A DNA stretch of 64,000 nt from Flaveria trinervia. Taxonomy: Eukaryota > Streptophyta > Magnoliopsida > Asterales > Asteraceae. The position numbers and the translations under genes were made by a program. The stretch is taken from assembly GCA_025506515.1 (NCBI GenBank), contig JACCIX010000873.1, positions 1 to 64,000 of the forward strand, written 5' to 3'. Below, in pieces: positions 25,101-37,692 of the stretch; position 1 is the first letter of the stretch; each line of letters starts with the position of its first letter. Below the pieces are notes generated by a model. That model saw nothing but the letters and a program-made list of their open reading frames with translations. It had not been told where the DNA came from and searched no databases.

Positions 25101-27119
25101 TTTATTGTTTAGAATCGAGGCAACGATAAATGTTGCAAAAGAACAAGAAAAAGTTCATATTCACTCAATAACAATCCAATTTAAATTACCATTATGAATG
25201 ATGGTAATCAAACTTTATTAATGAAACCAAATGTGTGAACAATGAATAAGAAATCAAACCATGGTCCAAGATTAAAAAATTTTAGATAACTTGTATTTTA
25301 CCCAAATTATGCGAGTATAGATTTTGCAACCTAGTTGTCTTGAAAGCTTAACATAATGAATGGAGAACAAAGTACATACACAAGAATGTTAAATAGCAAT
25401 ACTTCTAGCATGGAGTGTTTTTACTTCACGTAATAATGTGCATTCCTATGTGTATTCGTTTCTTAACACCCTCTTGAACTAATTTAATTAAATCCAAACA
25501 TAAGGATAACCAAAATGACACTTTATATTCGTAAATGAGAATATACACGTAGAGTTTAAACCGTTATAAAACCAAGCACGAGACAATACAATTCACCCTT
25601 AAAATCGATCTATTCCTTACTAAACTCATTCAAAACGCTCTACCACCATCTTCAAACGCTCTAGCATACAAAATCCAATATAACGAATCCAAATAATAAC
25701 TTTGATCCTGATGTTTCTTGTTTAGAATCGAGGCAACGATAAATGTTGCAAAAGAACAAGAAAAAGTTCGTATTCACTCAATAACAATACAAATTCAAAT
25801 AACCATTATGGAATGATGGTAATCAAATTTTATTAATGAAACCAAATGTGTGAACAATGAATAAGAAATTAAACCATGGTCCATGATTAAAAAAATTTAG
25901 ATTAACTTGTATTTTACTCAAATTATGCGAGTACAGATTTGTGCAACCTAGTTGTCTCGAAAGCTTAACATAATGCATGGAGAACAAAGTACATACACCA
26001 GAATGTTAAACAGCAATACTTCTATCAGGGATTGGTTTTACTTCACGTAACAACATGCATTCCAATGTGTATTCGTTCTTAACACCCTCTTGAACTAATT
26101 CAATTAAGTCCAAACATATGGATAACCAAAATGAAACTTTAAATTCGTAAATGAAAATATACACGTAGAGTTTAGACTGTAATAATACCAAACACGAGAT
26201 AATACAATTCACCCTTAAAATCGATCTATTCCTTACTATACTCATTCAAAACGCTCTACCAACATCTTCAAACGCTCTAGCATACAAAATCCAATATAAC
26301 GAATCCAAATAATAAATTTGATCCTCATGTTTTGTTTAGAATCGAGGCAACGATAAATGTTGAAAAAGAAGAAGAAAAAGTTCGTATTCACTCAATAACA
26401 ATCCAAATTCAAATAACCATTATGGAATGATGGTAATCAAACTTATTAATGAAACCAAATGTGTGAACAATGAATAAGAAATTAAACCATGGTCCAAGAT
26501 TAAAAAAATTTAGATTAACTTGTATTTTACCTAAATTATGCGAGTATAGATTGTGCAACCTAGTTGTCTCGAAAGCTTAACTAATGAATGGAGAACAAAG
26601 TACATGCACAAGAATGTTAAATAGCAATACTTCTTGACCTATATTTTACTTCCCGTATCAATATGCATTCCTTGTGTATTCGTTTCTTAACATCCTCTTG
26701 AACTAATTTGATTAAATCCAAACATAAGGATAACCGAAATGACACTTTAATTCGTAAATGAGAATATACATGTAGAGTTTAAACGTTATAAAACCAAGCA
26801 CGAGACAACACAATTCACCCTTAATATCGATCCATTCCTTACTAAACTCATTCAAAACGCTCTACCACCATCTCAAACACTCTAGCATACAAAATCCAAT
26901 ATAACGAATCCAAATACTTACTTTTGATCCTCATGTTTCTTGTTTAGAATCAAGGCAACGATAAATGTTGCAAACATCAAAAAAAGTTCGTATTCACTCT
27001 ATAACAATCCAAATTCAAATTACCATTATGGAACAATGGTAATCAAACTTATTAATGAAACCAAATGTGTGAATAATGAATAAGAATCAAACCATGGTCC
27101 AAGATTAATATTTTTTAGA

Positions 27120-27480
27120 TTACATGTATTTTACTCAATTATGCGAGTATAGATTTGTGCATCCTAGTTGTCTCGAAAGCTTAACATAATGCATGGAGAA
27201 CAAAGTACATACACAAAATGTTAAATAGCAATACTTCTAGCAGGGATTGTTTTACTTCCGTTCATCCGATGTATATTTAGATTAACTTGTATTTTACCCA
27301 ATTATGCGAGTATAGATTGTGCAACCTAGTTGTCTCGGAAGCTTACATAACGCTGGAGATCAAAGTACATACACAAGAATGTTAAATAGCAATACTTCTA
27401 TCAAGGATTTTATTACTTCACGTAATAACGTGCATTCCTATGTGTATTAGTTTCTTAACACCCTCTTGAACTAATTAATT
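27120..27480. repeat. Satellite monomer with partial internal duplication (junction ~27275)
   Basis: After TTCATCCGATGTATA the sequence jumps back to TTTAGATTAACTTG, repeating about 160 bp of the monomer (the GCGAGTATAG to TTAACATAA part). The same junction occurs near 44390, 47020 and 50255. Confidence 0.8.
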
Positions 27481-30400
27481 AAATCCAAACATAAGGATAA
27501 CCGAAATGACACTTTATATTCGTAAAAGAGAGATACACGTAGAGTTTTAAACGTTATAAAACCAAGCACGAGACAATACAATTCACACTTAAAATCGATC
27601 CATTCCATGCTAAACTCATTCAAAACGCTCTACCACCATCTTCAAACGCTCTAGCAATCAAAATCCAATATAACAAATCCAAATAATAACTGTGATCCTC
27701 ATGTTTCTGTTAGAATCGAGGCAACGATAAATGTTGCAAAAGAACAAGAAAAAGTTCGTATTCACTCAATAACAATCCAAATTCAAATTACCATTCTGTA
27801 ATGATGGGAATCAAACTTTATTAATGAAACCAAATATGTGAACAATGAATAAGAAATCAAACCATGGTCCAAGATTAAATTTTTTTGGTTAACTTGTATT
27901 TTACCCAACTTATGCGAGTAAAGATTGTACAACCAAGTGTCTCCAAAGCTTAACATAATGCATGGAGAACAAAGTACATACACAAGAATATTAAATAGCA
28001 ATCTTCTGTCAAGGATTGCTTACTTCATGTAACAACGTGCATTCCTATGTGTTTTTTGTTTCTTAACACCCTCTTGAACTAATTCAATTAAATCCAAATA
28101 TATGGATAACCGAAATGACACTTTAAATTCGTAAATGAAAATATACACGTAGTGTTTAAAGTGCAATAAAACCAAGCACGAGACAATACAATTCACCCTT
28201 AAAATTGATCTATTCCTTACTAACTTATTCAAAACGCTCTACCACCATCTTCAACGCTCTAGCATACAAAATCCAATATAACGAATCCAAATAATAACTT
28301 TTGATCCTCATGTTTCTTGTTTAGAATCGAGGAATTGATAAATGTTGCAAAAGAAGAAGAAAAAGTTCCTATTCACTCAATAACAATCCAAATTAAATAA
28401 CCATTATGGAATGATGGTAATCAAACTTATTAATGAAACCAAATGTGTGAACAATGAATAAGAAATCAAGCCATGGTCCAAGATTAAAAAATTTAGATTA
28501 ACTTGTATTTTACTCAAATTATGCGAGTACAGATTTGTGCAACCTAGTTGTCTCGAAAGCTTAACATAATGCATGGAGAACAAAGTACATACACCAGAAT
28601 GTTAAATAGCAATACTTCTATCAGGGATTGGTTTTACTTCACATAACAACGTGCATTCCTATGTGTACTCGTTTCTTAACACCCTCTTGAACTAATTCAA
28701 TTAAATCCAAACATATGGATAACCCAAATGACACTTAAATTCGTAAATGAAAATATACACTAGAGTTTAGACTGTAATAATACCAAGCACGAGACAATAC
28801 AATTCACCCTTAAAATCGATCTATTCCTTACTATACTCATTCAAAACGCTCTACAACATCTTCAAACGCTCTAGCATACAAAATCCAATATAACGAATCA
28901 AATAATAACTTTGATCCTCATGTTTCTTTTTAGAATCGAGGCAACGATAAATGTTACAAAAGAAGAAGAAAAAGTTCGTATTCACTCAAAACAATCCAAA
29001 TTCAAATAACCATTATGGAATGATGGTAATCAAACTTTATTAATGAAACCAAATGTGTGAACAATGAATAAGAAATAAACCATGGTCCAAGATTAAAAAA
29101 TTTAGATTAACTTGTATTTTACCTAAATTATGCGAGTATAGATTGTGCAACCTAGTTGTCTCGAAAGCTTAACATAATGAATGGAGAACAAAGTACATAC
29201 ACAAGAATGTTAAATAGCAATACTTCTATCAGGGATTGGTTTTACTTCACGTAACAATGTGCATTCCTATGTGTATTCGTTTCTTAACACCCTCTTGAAC
29301 TAATTCAATTAAATCCAAACATATGGATAACCGAAATGACACTTTAAATTCGTAAATGAAAATATACACGTAGAGTTTAGACTGTAATAAAACCAAGCAC
29401 GAGACAATTCATTCACCCTTAAAATCGATCTATCCTTACTAAACTCATTCAAAACGCTCTACCACCATCTTCAAACGCTCTATCATACAAATCCAATATA
29501 ACGAATCCAAATAATAACTTTCATCCTCATGATTCTTGTTTAGAATCGAGCCAACGATAAATGTTGCAAAAGAACAAGAAAAAGTTCGTATTCACTCAAT
29601 AACAATCCAAATTCAAATAACCATTATGGAATGATGGTAATCAAACTTTTTAATGAAACCAAATGTGTGAACAATGAATAAGAAATTAAACCATGGTCCA
29701 AGATAAAAAAAATTAGATTAACTTGTATTTTACCCAATTATGCGAGTATAGATTGTGCAACCTAGTTTTCTCGAAGCTTAACATAATGAATGGAGAACAG
29801 AGTACATACACAAGAATCTTATAAAGCAATACTCTAGCATGAAGTGTTTTTTCTTCACGTAATAATGTGCATTCCTATGTCTTCGTTCTTAACACCCTCT
29901 TGAACTAATTTAATTAAATCCAAGCATAAGGATAACGAAATGACACTTTATATTCGTAAATGAGAATATACACGTAGAGTTTAAACCGTTATAAAACCAA
30001 GCACGAGACAATACAATTCACCCTTAAAATCGATCATTCCTTGCTAAACTCATTCAAAACACTGTACCACCATCTTCAAACACTCTAGCATACAAAATTC
30101 AATGTAACGAATCCAAATACCAACTTTTGATCCTCATTTATTGTTTAGAATCGAGGCAACGATAAATGTTGCAAAAGAACAAGAAAAAAGTTCTATTCAC
30201 TCAATAAAAATCCAAATTTAAATTACCATTATGGAATGATGGTAATCAAACTTATAATGAAACCAAATGTGTGAATAATGAATAAGAAATCAAACCATGG
30301 TCCAAGATTAAAAAATTTTAGATTATTACTTGTATTTTACCCAAATTATGCGAGTATAGATTTTGCAACTAGTTGTCTCGAAAGCTAACATAATGAATGG

Positions 30401-30545
30401 AGAACAAAGTACATACACAAGAATGTTAAATAGCAATATTCTAGCATGGAGTGTTTTTACTTCACGTAATAATGTGCATTCCTATGTGTATTCGTTTCTT
30501 AACACCCTCTTGAACTAATTTAATAAATCCAAAATAAGGATAACC

Positions 30546-30550
30546 AAAAT
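30546..30550. repeat. Target site duplication AAAAT (left)
   Basis: AAAAT precedes the copia 5' LTR and is repeated at 38648-38652. The undisturbed satellite has AACCAAAATGACAC once at this phase. Confidence 0.93.
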
Positions 30551-31495
30551 TGTAGGATTCTGTGTGCCCAAGACACTTAGAATATTGATGTGGTTAGTAC
30601 GTCATGATCCAAGTCGGGTTATACCCAATAGCAAGCTTAGCAAACACCAAATAATATTTATTGATGATGTGATCATGCAATAAAATATTAACACCAATTT
30701 AGAAAATGGGTTTTCTAAACAAGTTGCATATGACATGGAACAATTTATTAGGAATTTTGTTCAATATATTATTTGTAATGTTATTTATATTAGTTAGATG
30801 ACATTACAAATTAAAATGGCTACATATGTTATACAATTAATTGGTTAGTTGTATACATTTACTAAGAGGTACCAAGTTATAAGACCATGTAACATGGTAA
30901 TGTGTCTAATTTTAAAAGGGGGGGAAACCCATTTTCAAAGCTTTTGCCGCCCCCTTATTGTGTTCCTATTGGACCACTTTGTTGAATGATACACACAATT
31001 AAGGGGTCTTATAATTTTGCTCTGGACCAGCCATTTGAAAGATATACATGCAAAAGCTCACTCTCTCTTTCTCCCCTCTCTAGTTTCGGAAATCAAGCAG
31101 AAAGAAGGAGCTCTAGCAGCTTGATTTTGGTGTTCAATCCTAGCATACAAGGTGTTTTGTAATAGTGCTTGGGGTATACGAAGCTTGAGGATCTCTACAT
31201 TGAGTTCTTGGTCGATTCAAGCATCCAAAACACTCCTCTAAGTCGATTTTTCTGCTGGAGAGGTAGCCATTCACAGCCTCATATGGCTGTGATTTTATGT
31301 ACATTAATGTTTGTTCATAGCTTGTCCATTCATATATTTAAGATCCCTATTGATTTGGTTTTGTTTTCCATCTTAAAACCACACTTAGAACACGAAAATT
31401 TCAGATTATAACTTGTTATAATCCTTTACATCCGCTGCGTTTTCTGAAAAGATTAAAAGGTTATACTATGTTTTAGTGTTCTTTCAAACCCTTCA
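30551..31495 (+). repeat. 5' LTR of the copia element (945 bp)
   Basis: Starts TGTAGGATTCTGTGTGCCCA and ends AACCCTTCA. It matches the 3' LTR at 37693-38647 except for about a dozen single- or double-base indels and roughly three or four substitutions. By family rule it carries the promoter and RNA start. A TATA-like CTTATAATTTTG at about 31009-31020, followed by a CT-rich run near 31062-31080, is a candidate core promoter. The short frame 31169-31411 inside the LTR is not a supported gene. Confidence 0.93.
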
Positions 31496-31496
31496 A

Positions 31497-31513
31497 TGGC
31501 ATCAAGAGCCGGT
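31497..31513 (+). other. Primer binding site (initiator tRNA-Met type)
   Basis: TGGCATCAAGAGCCGGT lies one base after the 5' LTR. It resembles the common plant site TGGTATCAGAGCC, complementary to the 3' end of initiator tRNA-Met, with one substitution and one extra A. It would prime minus-strand DNA synthesis. Confidence 0.75.
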
Positions 31514-32920
31514 TATATGGATGGCTTGCTTGATTCATCTTTTGAAATTGGTTTAAAAGATGATATTAGATATGTTATAGGCTGTTTTTGGGCTGGTACA
31601 TTATATCTTGTTGAAATCCCCAACTTTCAAGGTTACATTACACATGCTTGTGATTAAACCTGAAAGATATGTATGTTGAAATGTTGGTTGTTTGGACAAT
31701 GATTAAAACCCAAATTTCAGTTTATGTAGGCTGAAATTGGGGTTTTAAATGGGGTTTTCATTATTTGAATAGATGATATGATCATTCGTTGTTAAAGTGC
31801 ATAACCTAGCTTGTGGCCTTGTGTTGTTTGGATGTTTCATGTGGTTGTTTTATTCATTCAATTTGGTTGTAATATTTGTGTTTATTCATTTGGTTGTAAT
31901 TATTCATTCATTGGTTATGTAATAATAGATTAGGTTCATTTCCTTTACTAGAAAAATGTATTAGGATACAATTTTGTAAAAGGAAGATGTACAAGATCAA
32001 GACCCAAAGATGGACACAAAGACACAAGAATCATGGAGCATTTGGATGTGGTTTCTAGTGGGAGGTTCATGGAACCTTTATGATATGTTTGACCCTTAGA
32101 AAGACCATAGACAACACTTGTGATGGCAAACAAGTGTTGTCAACATAAGGGCTATGGTTATGCACATATGATTGTTAATGTTTATGCTTGGTTGGTTGTT
32201 TGTTGTCTTGATTGTTTGGTTGATATTTGGATATTCTAAGCAAACTAACTAACAATCTTAACAAGCTGAAAATGTTGGTTCTTTAATGTTACTAAAAGTT
32301 ATTAAAATGGTTTAATGATTTTAAAGATTAAAATTGGTTTTAATCAAAGGACCATAGGTATCTTGTATTTGAAAGCATACAAATACAAGTACATAGAGTT
32401 TTCTAAACTAGAATTAAGAAATCTCTAAAAATTTTTAAACGAGATCAACACCGTCCTTTTACACAACACTTGAGTCACTTGGGAACTCTTAGTGGGATAA
32501 AGATCACCCAACCATTTTGAGGGAACTTGTGATTTGAGGTGAGAATGCCTTACTTATGGGATAAAGTCACCTAACCATTTGTTTTGGCAAACTCACACGT
32601 GGGTGTAAGTAGGATGTCTTGATTTGCAAACCATGTTAAATGGATCACCTACAATGTGGTTCCAAATGGTGTTGATGGGATTTTCATGCCGACTTTACAT
32701 ATGATGTTCAAGAGTCGATCCCATACCTCTAGAAGTTGCAAATGGTTGCAATCGTCAAACGTTGACCACCTTATTAATTTAAAACGTGGGATAAAGGTCA
32801 CCTAACCACAATTTAAATGTAATATTGGGTTCTAGATTTTAATATGAAAATTCTCGTAAGACATTTGTTATTAAAATTACAATATCGAAAATACTAAATA
32901 AAACTTTGTTAATTTTGTAG
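31514..32920 (+). other. Untranslated leader of the copia element (about 1.4 kb)
   Basis: No convincing gene. The stretch between the primer site and the gag ATG contains a motif repeated three times, GGGATAAAGNTCACCNAACCA-like, at 32494, 32558 (one base shorter) and 32788. A leader of this length would hold packaging and dimerisation signals in an LTR element. Which part does so cannot be read from the sequence. Confidence 0.6.
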
Positions 32921-33800
32921 ATGGCCTCTAATAATGATAATTCCGATAACTCATTCGCGTCCAACCAATCCCTACGAGCGATCCTCCAAAAGGAACGTCT
33001 AAACCATAACAACTTCATCGATTGGTATCGAAACTTGAGAATTGTTCTCAAGCAAGAGAGACGATCGTATGTTTTAGACGACCCTGTCCCCGATCAACCT
33101 AACGAGGATGATGAGGAGGCCTTTAACGATTGGCTGAAATACACTGAGGACTCCGTCCAAGTGTCTTGTCTCATGCTAGCGAGCATGACTCCGGATCTCC
33201 AAAAGGAGTATGAACATCACGGAGCTTATGACATGATAACCCAGCTGAAGGAAACGTTCCAACAACAAGCAAGGGTTGAGCGGTTCGAAACGGTTCGAGC
33301 GCTCCATGCATGTCATATGGACGACAATCAATCTGTTTCATCTTATGTACTTAAGATGAAAAGTCACATTGACCGCCTCGAGAGGCTTAATTGTCCCGTC
33401 TCGAAGGAATTGCCACGGATTTGATCCTCAATGGCCTTACCAAAGGTTCGAGACATTCGTGTTGAACTACAACATGAATGCTTGGGATAAAAGCATTGGT
33501 GAGCTTCACTCAATGCTCAAAACGGCCGAGGCGGCCATGGGTAAAAGGGTTTTACCCGTTCTCACCATTAATGAAGGTGGGAACAACAAAAGGCCTCGTC
33601 CCGCACCCAAGGCAAAGGTTGCCAAGGTAAGGGACCCGCTTGGGGAAAAGGGAAAGGGGTGGCAAGGGTGCCACTCAAACCACAAGAGAAGAAGCAAAAG
33701 GTTGCTACAAATGACCCATGCTTCAAGTGTGGGGAGATTGGACATTGGGCAAGGAATTGTCCTGTCCATCTCCAAGAGTTGAAAGCCAAGAGGGATGCCG
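32921..33800 (+). pseudogene. Copia gag (nucleocapsid polyprotein), frameshifted
   Basis: The ATG at 32921 opens a 167-residue frame, MASNNDNSDNSFASNQSL, with the copia gag core (NHNNFIDWYRNLRIVLKQ, SMTPDLQKEY-like and YVLKMKSHIDRLERL). The frame ends at 33424, apparently by loss of one base at about 33411-33415, and continues in the frame open from 33369 (LNYNMNAWDKSIGELHSML). A third frame carries the CCHC zinc knuckle CFKCGEIGHWARNC at 33719-33760. Gag packages the element RNA in cytoplasmic particles. The start is chosen because no upstream in-frame gag homology is visible and the ATG follows the leader directly. Confidence 0.9.
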
Positions 33801-33832
33801 GGCAGACCTCAGGTACATATACATGATTCATA

Positions 33833-34066
33833 TTGATCTTAATGTTACATCTTACTAACACATGGGTATTGGATACCGGATGTGGAACTCACATTTGCAA
33901 TTTGTTGCAGGGGTTCACAAGAAGTAGGGACTTCAAACAAGGGGATGTTAGCCTCTTCATGGGAAATGGAACTAAAGTCTTAGTTGAAGCTCGTGGAGAC
34001 TACATCCTGAGACTTCCAAGTGGTTTGGAAGTTATTTTGAAGAATGTTTGTATGCTCCTAGTTTGA
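33833..34066 (+). pseudogene. Copia aspartic protease
   Basis: The 77-residue frame contains WVLDTGCGTHIC, with the catalytic DTG at 33872-33880, and GNGTKVLVEARGDYIL further on. It lies between the gag zinc knuckle and the integrase zinc region, as expected, and would cleave the Gag-Pol polyprotein. The frame shifts into the next one near 34050-34066. Confidence 0.88.
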
Positions 34067-34990
34067 CTAGGAACATTATTTCTGTATCCCAATTAAGACA
34101 TTATGATTATGTATTATCTTTTATTGAAAATGATATTCATGTTTCTTTAAATGGTATGTTATATTTTAAAGCTATTCCAATTAATGGTATTTATGAATTG
34201 GTTCATGAAAATACTTTAAATAGTTCATTGTACCAAACTAACACCAAGAAACTCAAGTTGGACTTAAGTGATACCTATCTTTGGCATTGTCGTCTTGGTC
34301 ATATAAACAAGAAACGTTTACAAACACTTCAAAAGAATGGTCTTTTAAAAACAAATGAATGTGATTCATTTGATGTTTGTGAGTCTTGTTTACAAGGTAA
34401 GATGACTAAGGCACCCTTTAATGGAACTACCGAAAGGGCAAAAGATTTATTAGGAATCATACATTCGGATGTATGTGGTCCTTTTAAGCCAATGACTAGG
34501 AATGGTGAAAGATACTTCATTACCTTTACCGACGATTATAGTCGCTATGGGTATGTGTACTTGTTAAGGCACAAAGACGAAGCTTTTGAAATGTTCAAAA
34601 TCTTCAGAATGAAGTAGAAAATCAACTCAACAAGTCAATTAAAATTCTTCGTACCGATAGAGGAGGTGAATACCTAAGTGATACCTTTCAAAATCATCTT
34701 AGGAGTTGCGGGATTGTCTCACAACTCACTCCACCTGGAACACCACAACATAATGGTGTGTCTGAGAGGAGGAATCGAACCTTATTGGATATGGTCCGAT
34801 CTATGATGGCTAGAAGCACATTACCTCTATCATTTTGGGTTTTCGCTCTGCTCTCCGCGGCCGTATTCTAAATATGGCCCCAACCAAAAAGGTAGAAAGG
34901 ACACCTTTTGAGATATGGCATGGAAGAGTTCCATCCCTATCGTACTTAAGGGTTTGGGGATGTGAGGCTTATGTTAAGACTCCCACCCTA
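34048..34990 (+). pseudogene. Copia GAG-pre-integrase and integrase, frameshifted
   Basis: The frame 34048-34617 has the HHCC region LWHCRLGHINKKRLQ and CESCLQGKM, then IHSDVCGPFKPM (first Asp) and ITFTDDYSRYGYVYLL (an Asp block of the core). A frameshift near 34600 moves the rest to another frame, where RTDRGGEYLS (second catalytic Asp region) and QHNGVSERRNRTLLDM (catalytic Glu, near 34757) are read. A further break falls near 34840, before WHGRVPSLSYLRVWGCEAYV in the frame open from 34835. The domain order and motifs are standard Ty1/copia integrase. Confidence 0.9.
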
Positions 34991-34995
34991 AACAA

Positions 34996-36178
34996 ATGGA
35001 TGTCCGATCCACCAAGTGTATCTTTATTGGATATCCTAGAGATTCTATGGGATATTATTTCTATGATCCAATGGAACAAAAGGTGTTTGTTGCCACAAAG
35101 GGTGAGTTCTTAGAAGCAAAGTTCCTTATGGAAGGAGCTAGCAGTAGAACAGTGGATCTTGAGGAAGGTCAAGAACACAGCCCGATGCACGTTTGGTTGA
35201 AACTAGCACTCAACATAAGGATGTTGAGGATGATCAAGTGGTTGATCAATACACACAACACGTTCGCAGAAGTGGTAGAACTAAATCCACCTGAAAGATA
35301 TGGATTTTTCATGGATGGATGCTATGTGATAGATTCTGATGAACCAACCACATACCATGATGCAATGTCCAACACGGATTGTGACAAATGGCTTGAAGCC
35401 ATGAACGTTGAGATGCAATCCATGTATGACAATCAAGTATGGGACTTGGTTGTACCACCTCTTAACTCCAAGATAGTTGGAAGTAAGTGGGTTTTCAAGA
35501 AGAAAACCGATATGCATGGAAACTTGGATACTTATAAAGCTAGACTTGTAGCAAAAGGTTTCACTCAAACTCAAGGGGTTGATTATGATGAAACCTTCTC
35601 ACCTGTTGCGATGCTAAAGTCTATAAGGATATTGTTTGCCATAGCTGCTCATTATGATTATGAGATTTGGCAAATGGATGTCAAAACCGCTTTCCTAAAT
35701 GGATATCTTGAGGAAGATGTCTATATGGTTCAGCCTGAAGGTTTTGTCGATCCAATACATCCTAATAAAGTATGCAAGTTAAAGAATCAATCTATGGATT
35801 AAAACAAGCATCGAGAAGCTGGAATCACCGTTTTGATGAGGAAGTAAGAAATTTGGTTTCATCAAAAACGCTGATGAGGCTTGTGTGTAAGAAGGCTAGT
35901 GGGAGCACAATAACTTTCTAGTATTGTATGTTGATGACATACTGCTATTTGGAAATGACATTCCAACCTTGGAAGGTGTAAAAACCTGGCTTGGAAGTTG
36001 TTTTTCCATTAAGGATCTTGGTGAAGCCGCCTATATTCTGGGAATAAAGATCTATAGGGATAGATCAAGGCGGTTGATTGGTTTGAATCAAAGTGCATAT
36101 ATTGATAAAATCTTGAAAAGGTTCAAGATGGAAAACTCTAAGAAAGGTACCGTACCTATTCAAGAGGAACGATGTTGA
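34996..36178 (+). pseudogene. Copia reverse transcriptase, frameshifted
   Basis: The frame 34996-35802 runs from the integrase C-terminal part (CIFIGYPRDSMGYYFYDP) into RT: NQVWDLV, GSKWVFKKKTDMHGNLDTYK, ARLVAKGFTQTQGVDYDETF and QMDVKTAFLNGYLEEDVYM. It breaks near 35790. The catalytic YVDD box is at 35927-35938 in the frame 35924-36178, followed by GEAAYILGIKIYRDRSRR. Between the two frames (35803-35923) the conserved RT sequence is split across frames, and an in-frame stop is present. All catalytic motifs are present although the frame is interrupted. Confidence 0.9.
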
Positions 36179-36899
36179 GTACGACTCAATGTCCAAGCTC
36201 AAAGGATGAGCAAGACAAAATGAAGGCAATCCCATACGCATCTGCTATAGGATCCATCATGTATGCAATGATATGCACTCGACCGGACGTGTCATGCGCC
36301 TTAAGCATGACAAGCCGTTACCAGCAGAATCCTGGAAACAGTCATTGGATGGCTGTTAAGAACATACTTAAGTACCTAAGGAGGACAAAAGATATGTTCC
36401 TGATCTATGGATCTGGTGACGAGGAACTCGTTGTAAAAGGTTACACGGATGCAAGTTTCCAACCGATCGTGACGATTCACGATCACAATCGGGATACATT
36501 TTCATTCTGAATGGAGGAGCTGTCTCTTGGAAGAGCTCCAAGCAGGATGTGGTGGTTCTATCAACTACAGAATCAGAATATGTCGCCGCCTCATTGGCAG
36601 CTCAAGAAGCTGCATGGTTAAAGAAATTCATTGCCGATCTAGGGGTTGTCCCCTCCATTCAGGACCCCCTAGAGATCTTTTGTGATAACGAGGGTGCGAT
36701 TGCACAAATCAAGGAACCCCGTGCTCATCAAAAGACTAGGAATATTGAGCGGAGATTCAACTACATACGAGATGAAGTTGAAAAAGGAAAGATATGTATT
36801 CGCAAAGTTCACACGGATCAAAACGTTGCGGATCCTCTCACGAAGCTCCTTGAAAAGGCAAAGCATGAATGTCATACTTGTGCCATGGGACTTCGATAA
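36172..36899 (+). pseudogene. Copia RNase H and polyprotein end, frameshifted
   Basis: The frame 36172-36510 holds IGSIMYAMICTRPDVSCALS and KGYTDASF (catalytic Asp). A frameshift near 36465-36490 precedes the frame 36549-36899, with LSTTESEYVAASLAAQEAAW (catalytic Glu), FCDNEGAIAQIKEP (Asp) and the terminal KVHTDQNVADPLTK. The stop at 36897-36899 is at the expected polyprotein terminus, so only the internal indels break this part. Confidence 0.9.
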
Positions 36900-37683
36900 C
36901 TAGTGATTGGATTTGATCTATAAATTTTGTATTTGGATATGTGGAACTTTCTATTATTTGAATAAAATTATTTGGTTATAATGCTTCAAATAATATTCCA
37001 ATTTAGCATGTTTAATCCATGAGTAAAATGTTTACTCTAAATATTCGTAGTCGTTCACACTTGTGGGAACAAGTTTGAAGGTAAGACTATTATGAACTTG
37101 GATTGGTTGATATTCATAAGGATGAATATAGAGCAATGGGTTGCTACCAAGGTTCATAGATATTTGTGGGATACAAATATTGGACTAACCCGCATCTCAA
37201 ATTTTACTACATGGAATCTTATTGATTGATCATAAGTAATTTTGAGTAAAGGCGAATATCATTTGGTATCCTCCGACCTGAGATATATATTGGGTTTTGA
37301 TATTCACCAAGTATTACACCTTGAGCCTATTCTTCACTGTCCTGAAATAGTGGACAGTACATAAGGATATGTTCAGGTATAACACGAGGTGTTTGTGAGA
37401 AACGTATGTAGTCAAGATGGAATTTGTTCCTCTTATTCGTTGAGAGTTAGATGTCTAAGGCCTGATTAAGTTAAATCAACAAGGAATGATCATTCTGTGT
37501 CCTTGGATTTAACATGACATCTGTAACAAAAGGATAAATGATTAATTCACCTAAATCTTTTCAAGTAGGGCACTTGAAAGGGATGATGTTATTGAATGGC
37601 TATAAGTCATGCGTATTAAGGGTAGCAAACCGTTGTTAGGCGGTATTTACTGCTTGCATCAATCTTCTATGAATATTGGGCAA
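36900..37683 (+). other. 3' untranslated region of the copia element (784 bp)
   Basis: No reading frame with recognisable content. The region is AT-rich. It contains a short hairpin at 37557-37581, with arms TTTCAAGT and ACTTGAAA around the loop AGGGC. Nothing else stands out. Confidence 0.6.
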
Positions 37684-37692
37684 GTGGGAGAT
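37684..37692 (+). other. Polypurine tract of the copia element
   Basis: GTGGGAGATT-type tract (within CAAGTGGGAGATT) immediately before the 3' LTR. AGTGGGAGATT is a common plant copia plus-strand primer form. Confidence 0.8.

Larger units (their letters stand above)
15801..30550. repeat. Satellite array, segment 3 (about 24 monomers)
   Basis: Starts at monomer phase of about 391 (CGAGACAATACAATTC), not at the phase where segment 2 stopped. It is mostly subfamily B, with some A-like monomers near 16.0-16.3 and 17.8-18.1 kb. Many single-base deletions occur, often within short A or T runs. Recurrent marked monomers reveal multi-monomer blocks: AACCGCGGTCCAACATT at about 16714, 18548 and 22831; TATCAGGGATTGC at 17471, 19301 and 23582; CTCATGATTCTTG near 20219, 24494 and 29527. 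It ends at 30550, where copia is inserted. I see no gene in it. Confidence 0.95.

Noticed and set aside
31497..31513. Possible tRNA fragments at the primer sites (also 59673-59686)
   Set aside because: Only the short complement of a tRNA 3' end is present; there is no cloverleaf or internal promoter boxes. They are primer binding sites.
32839..33051. Minus-strand frames opposite copia gag (also 33506-33861)
   Set aside because: Shadows of the gag coding strand with no independent motif.
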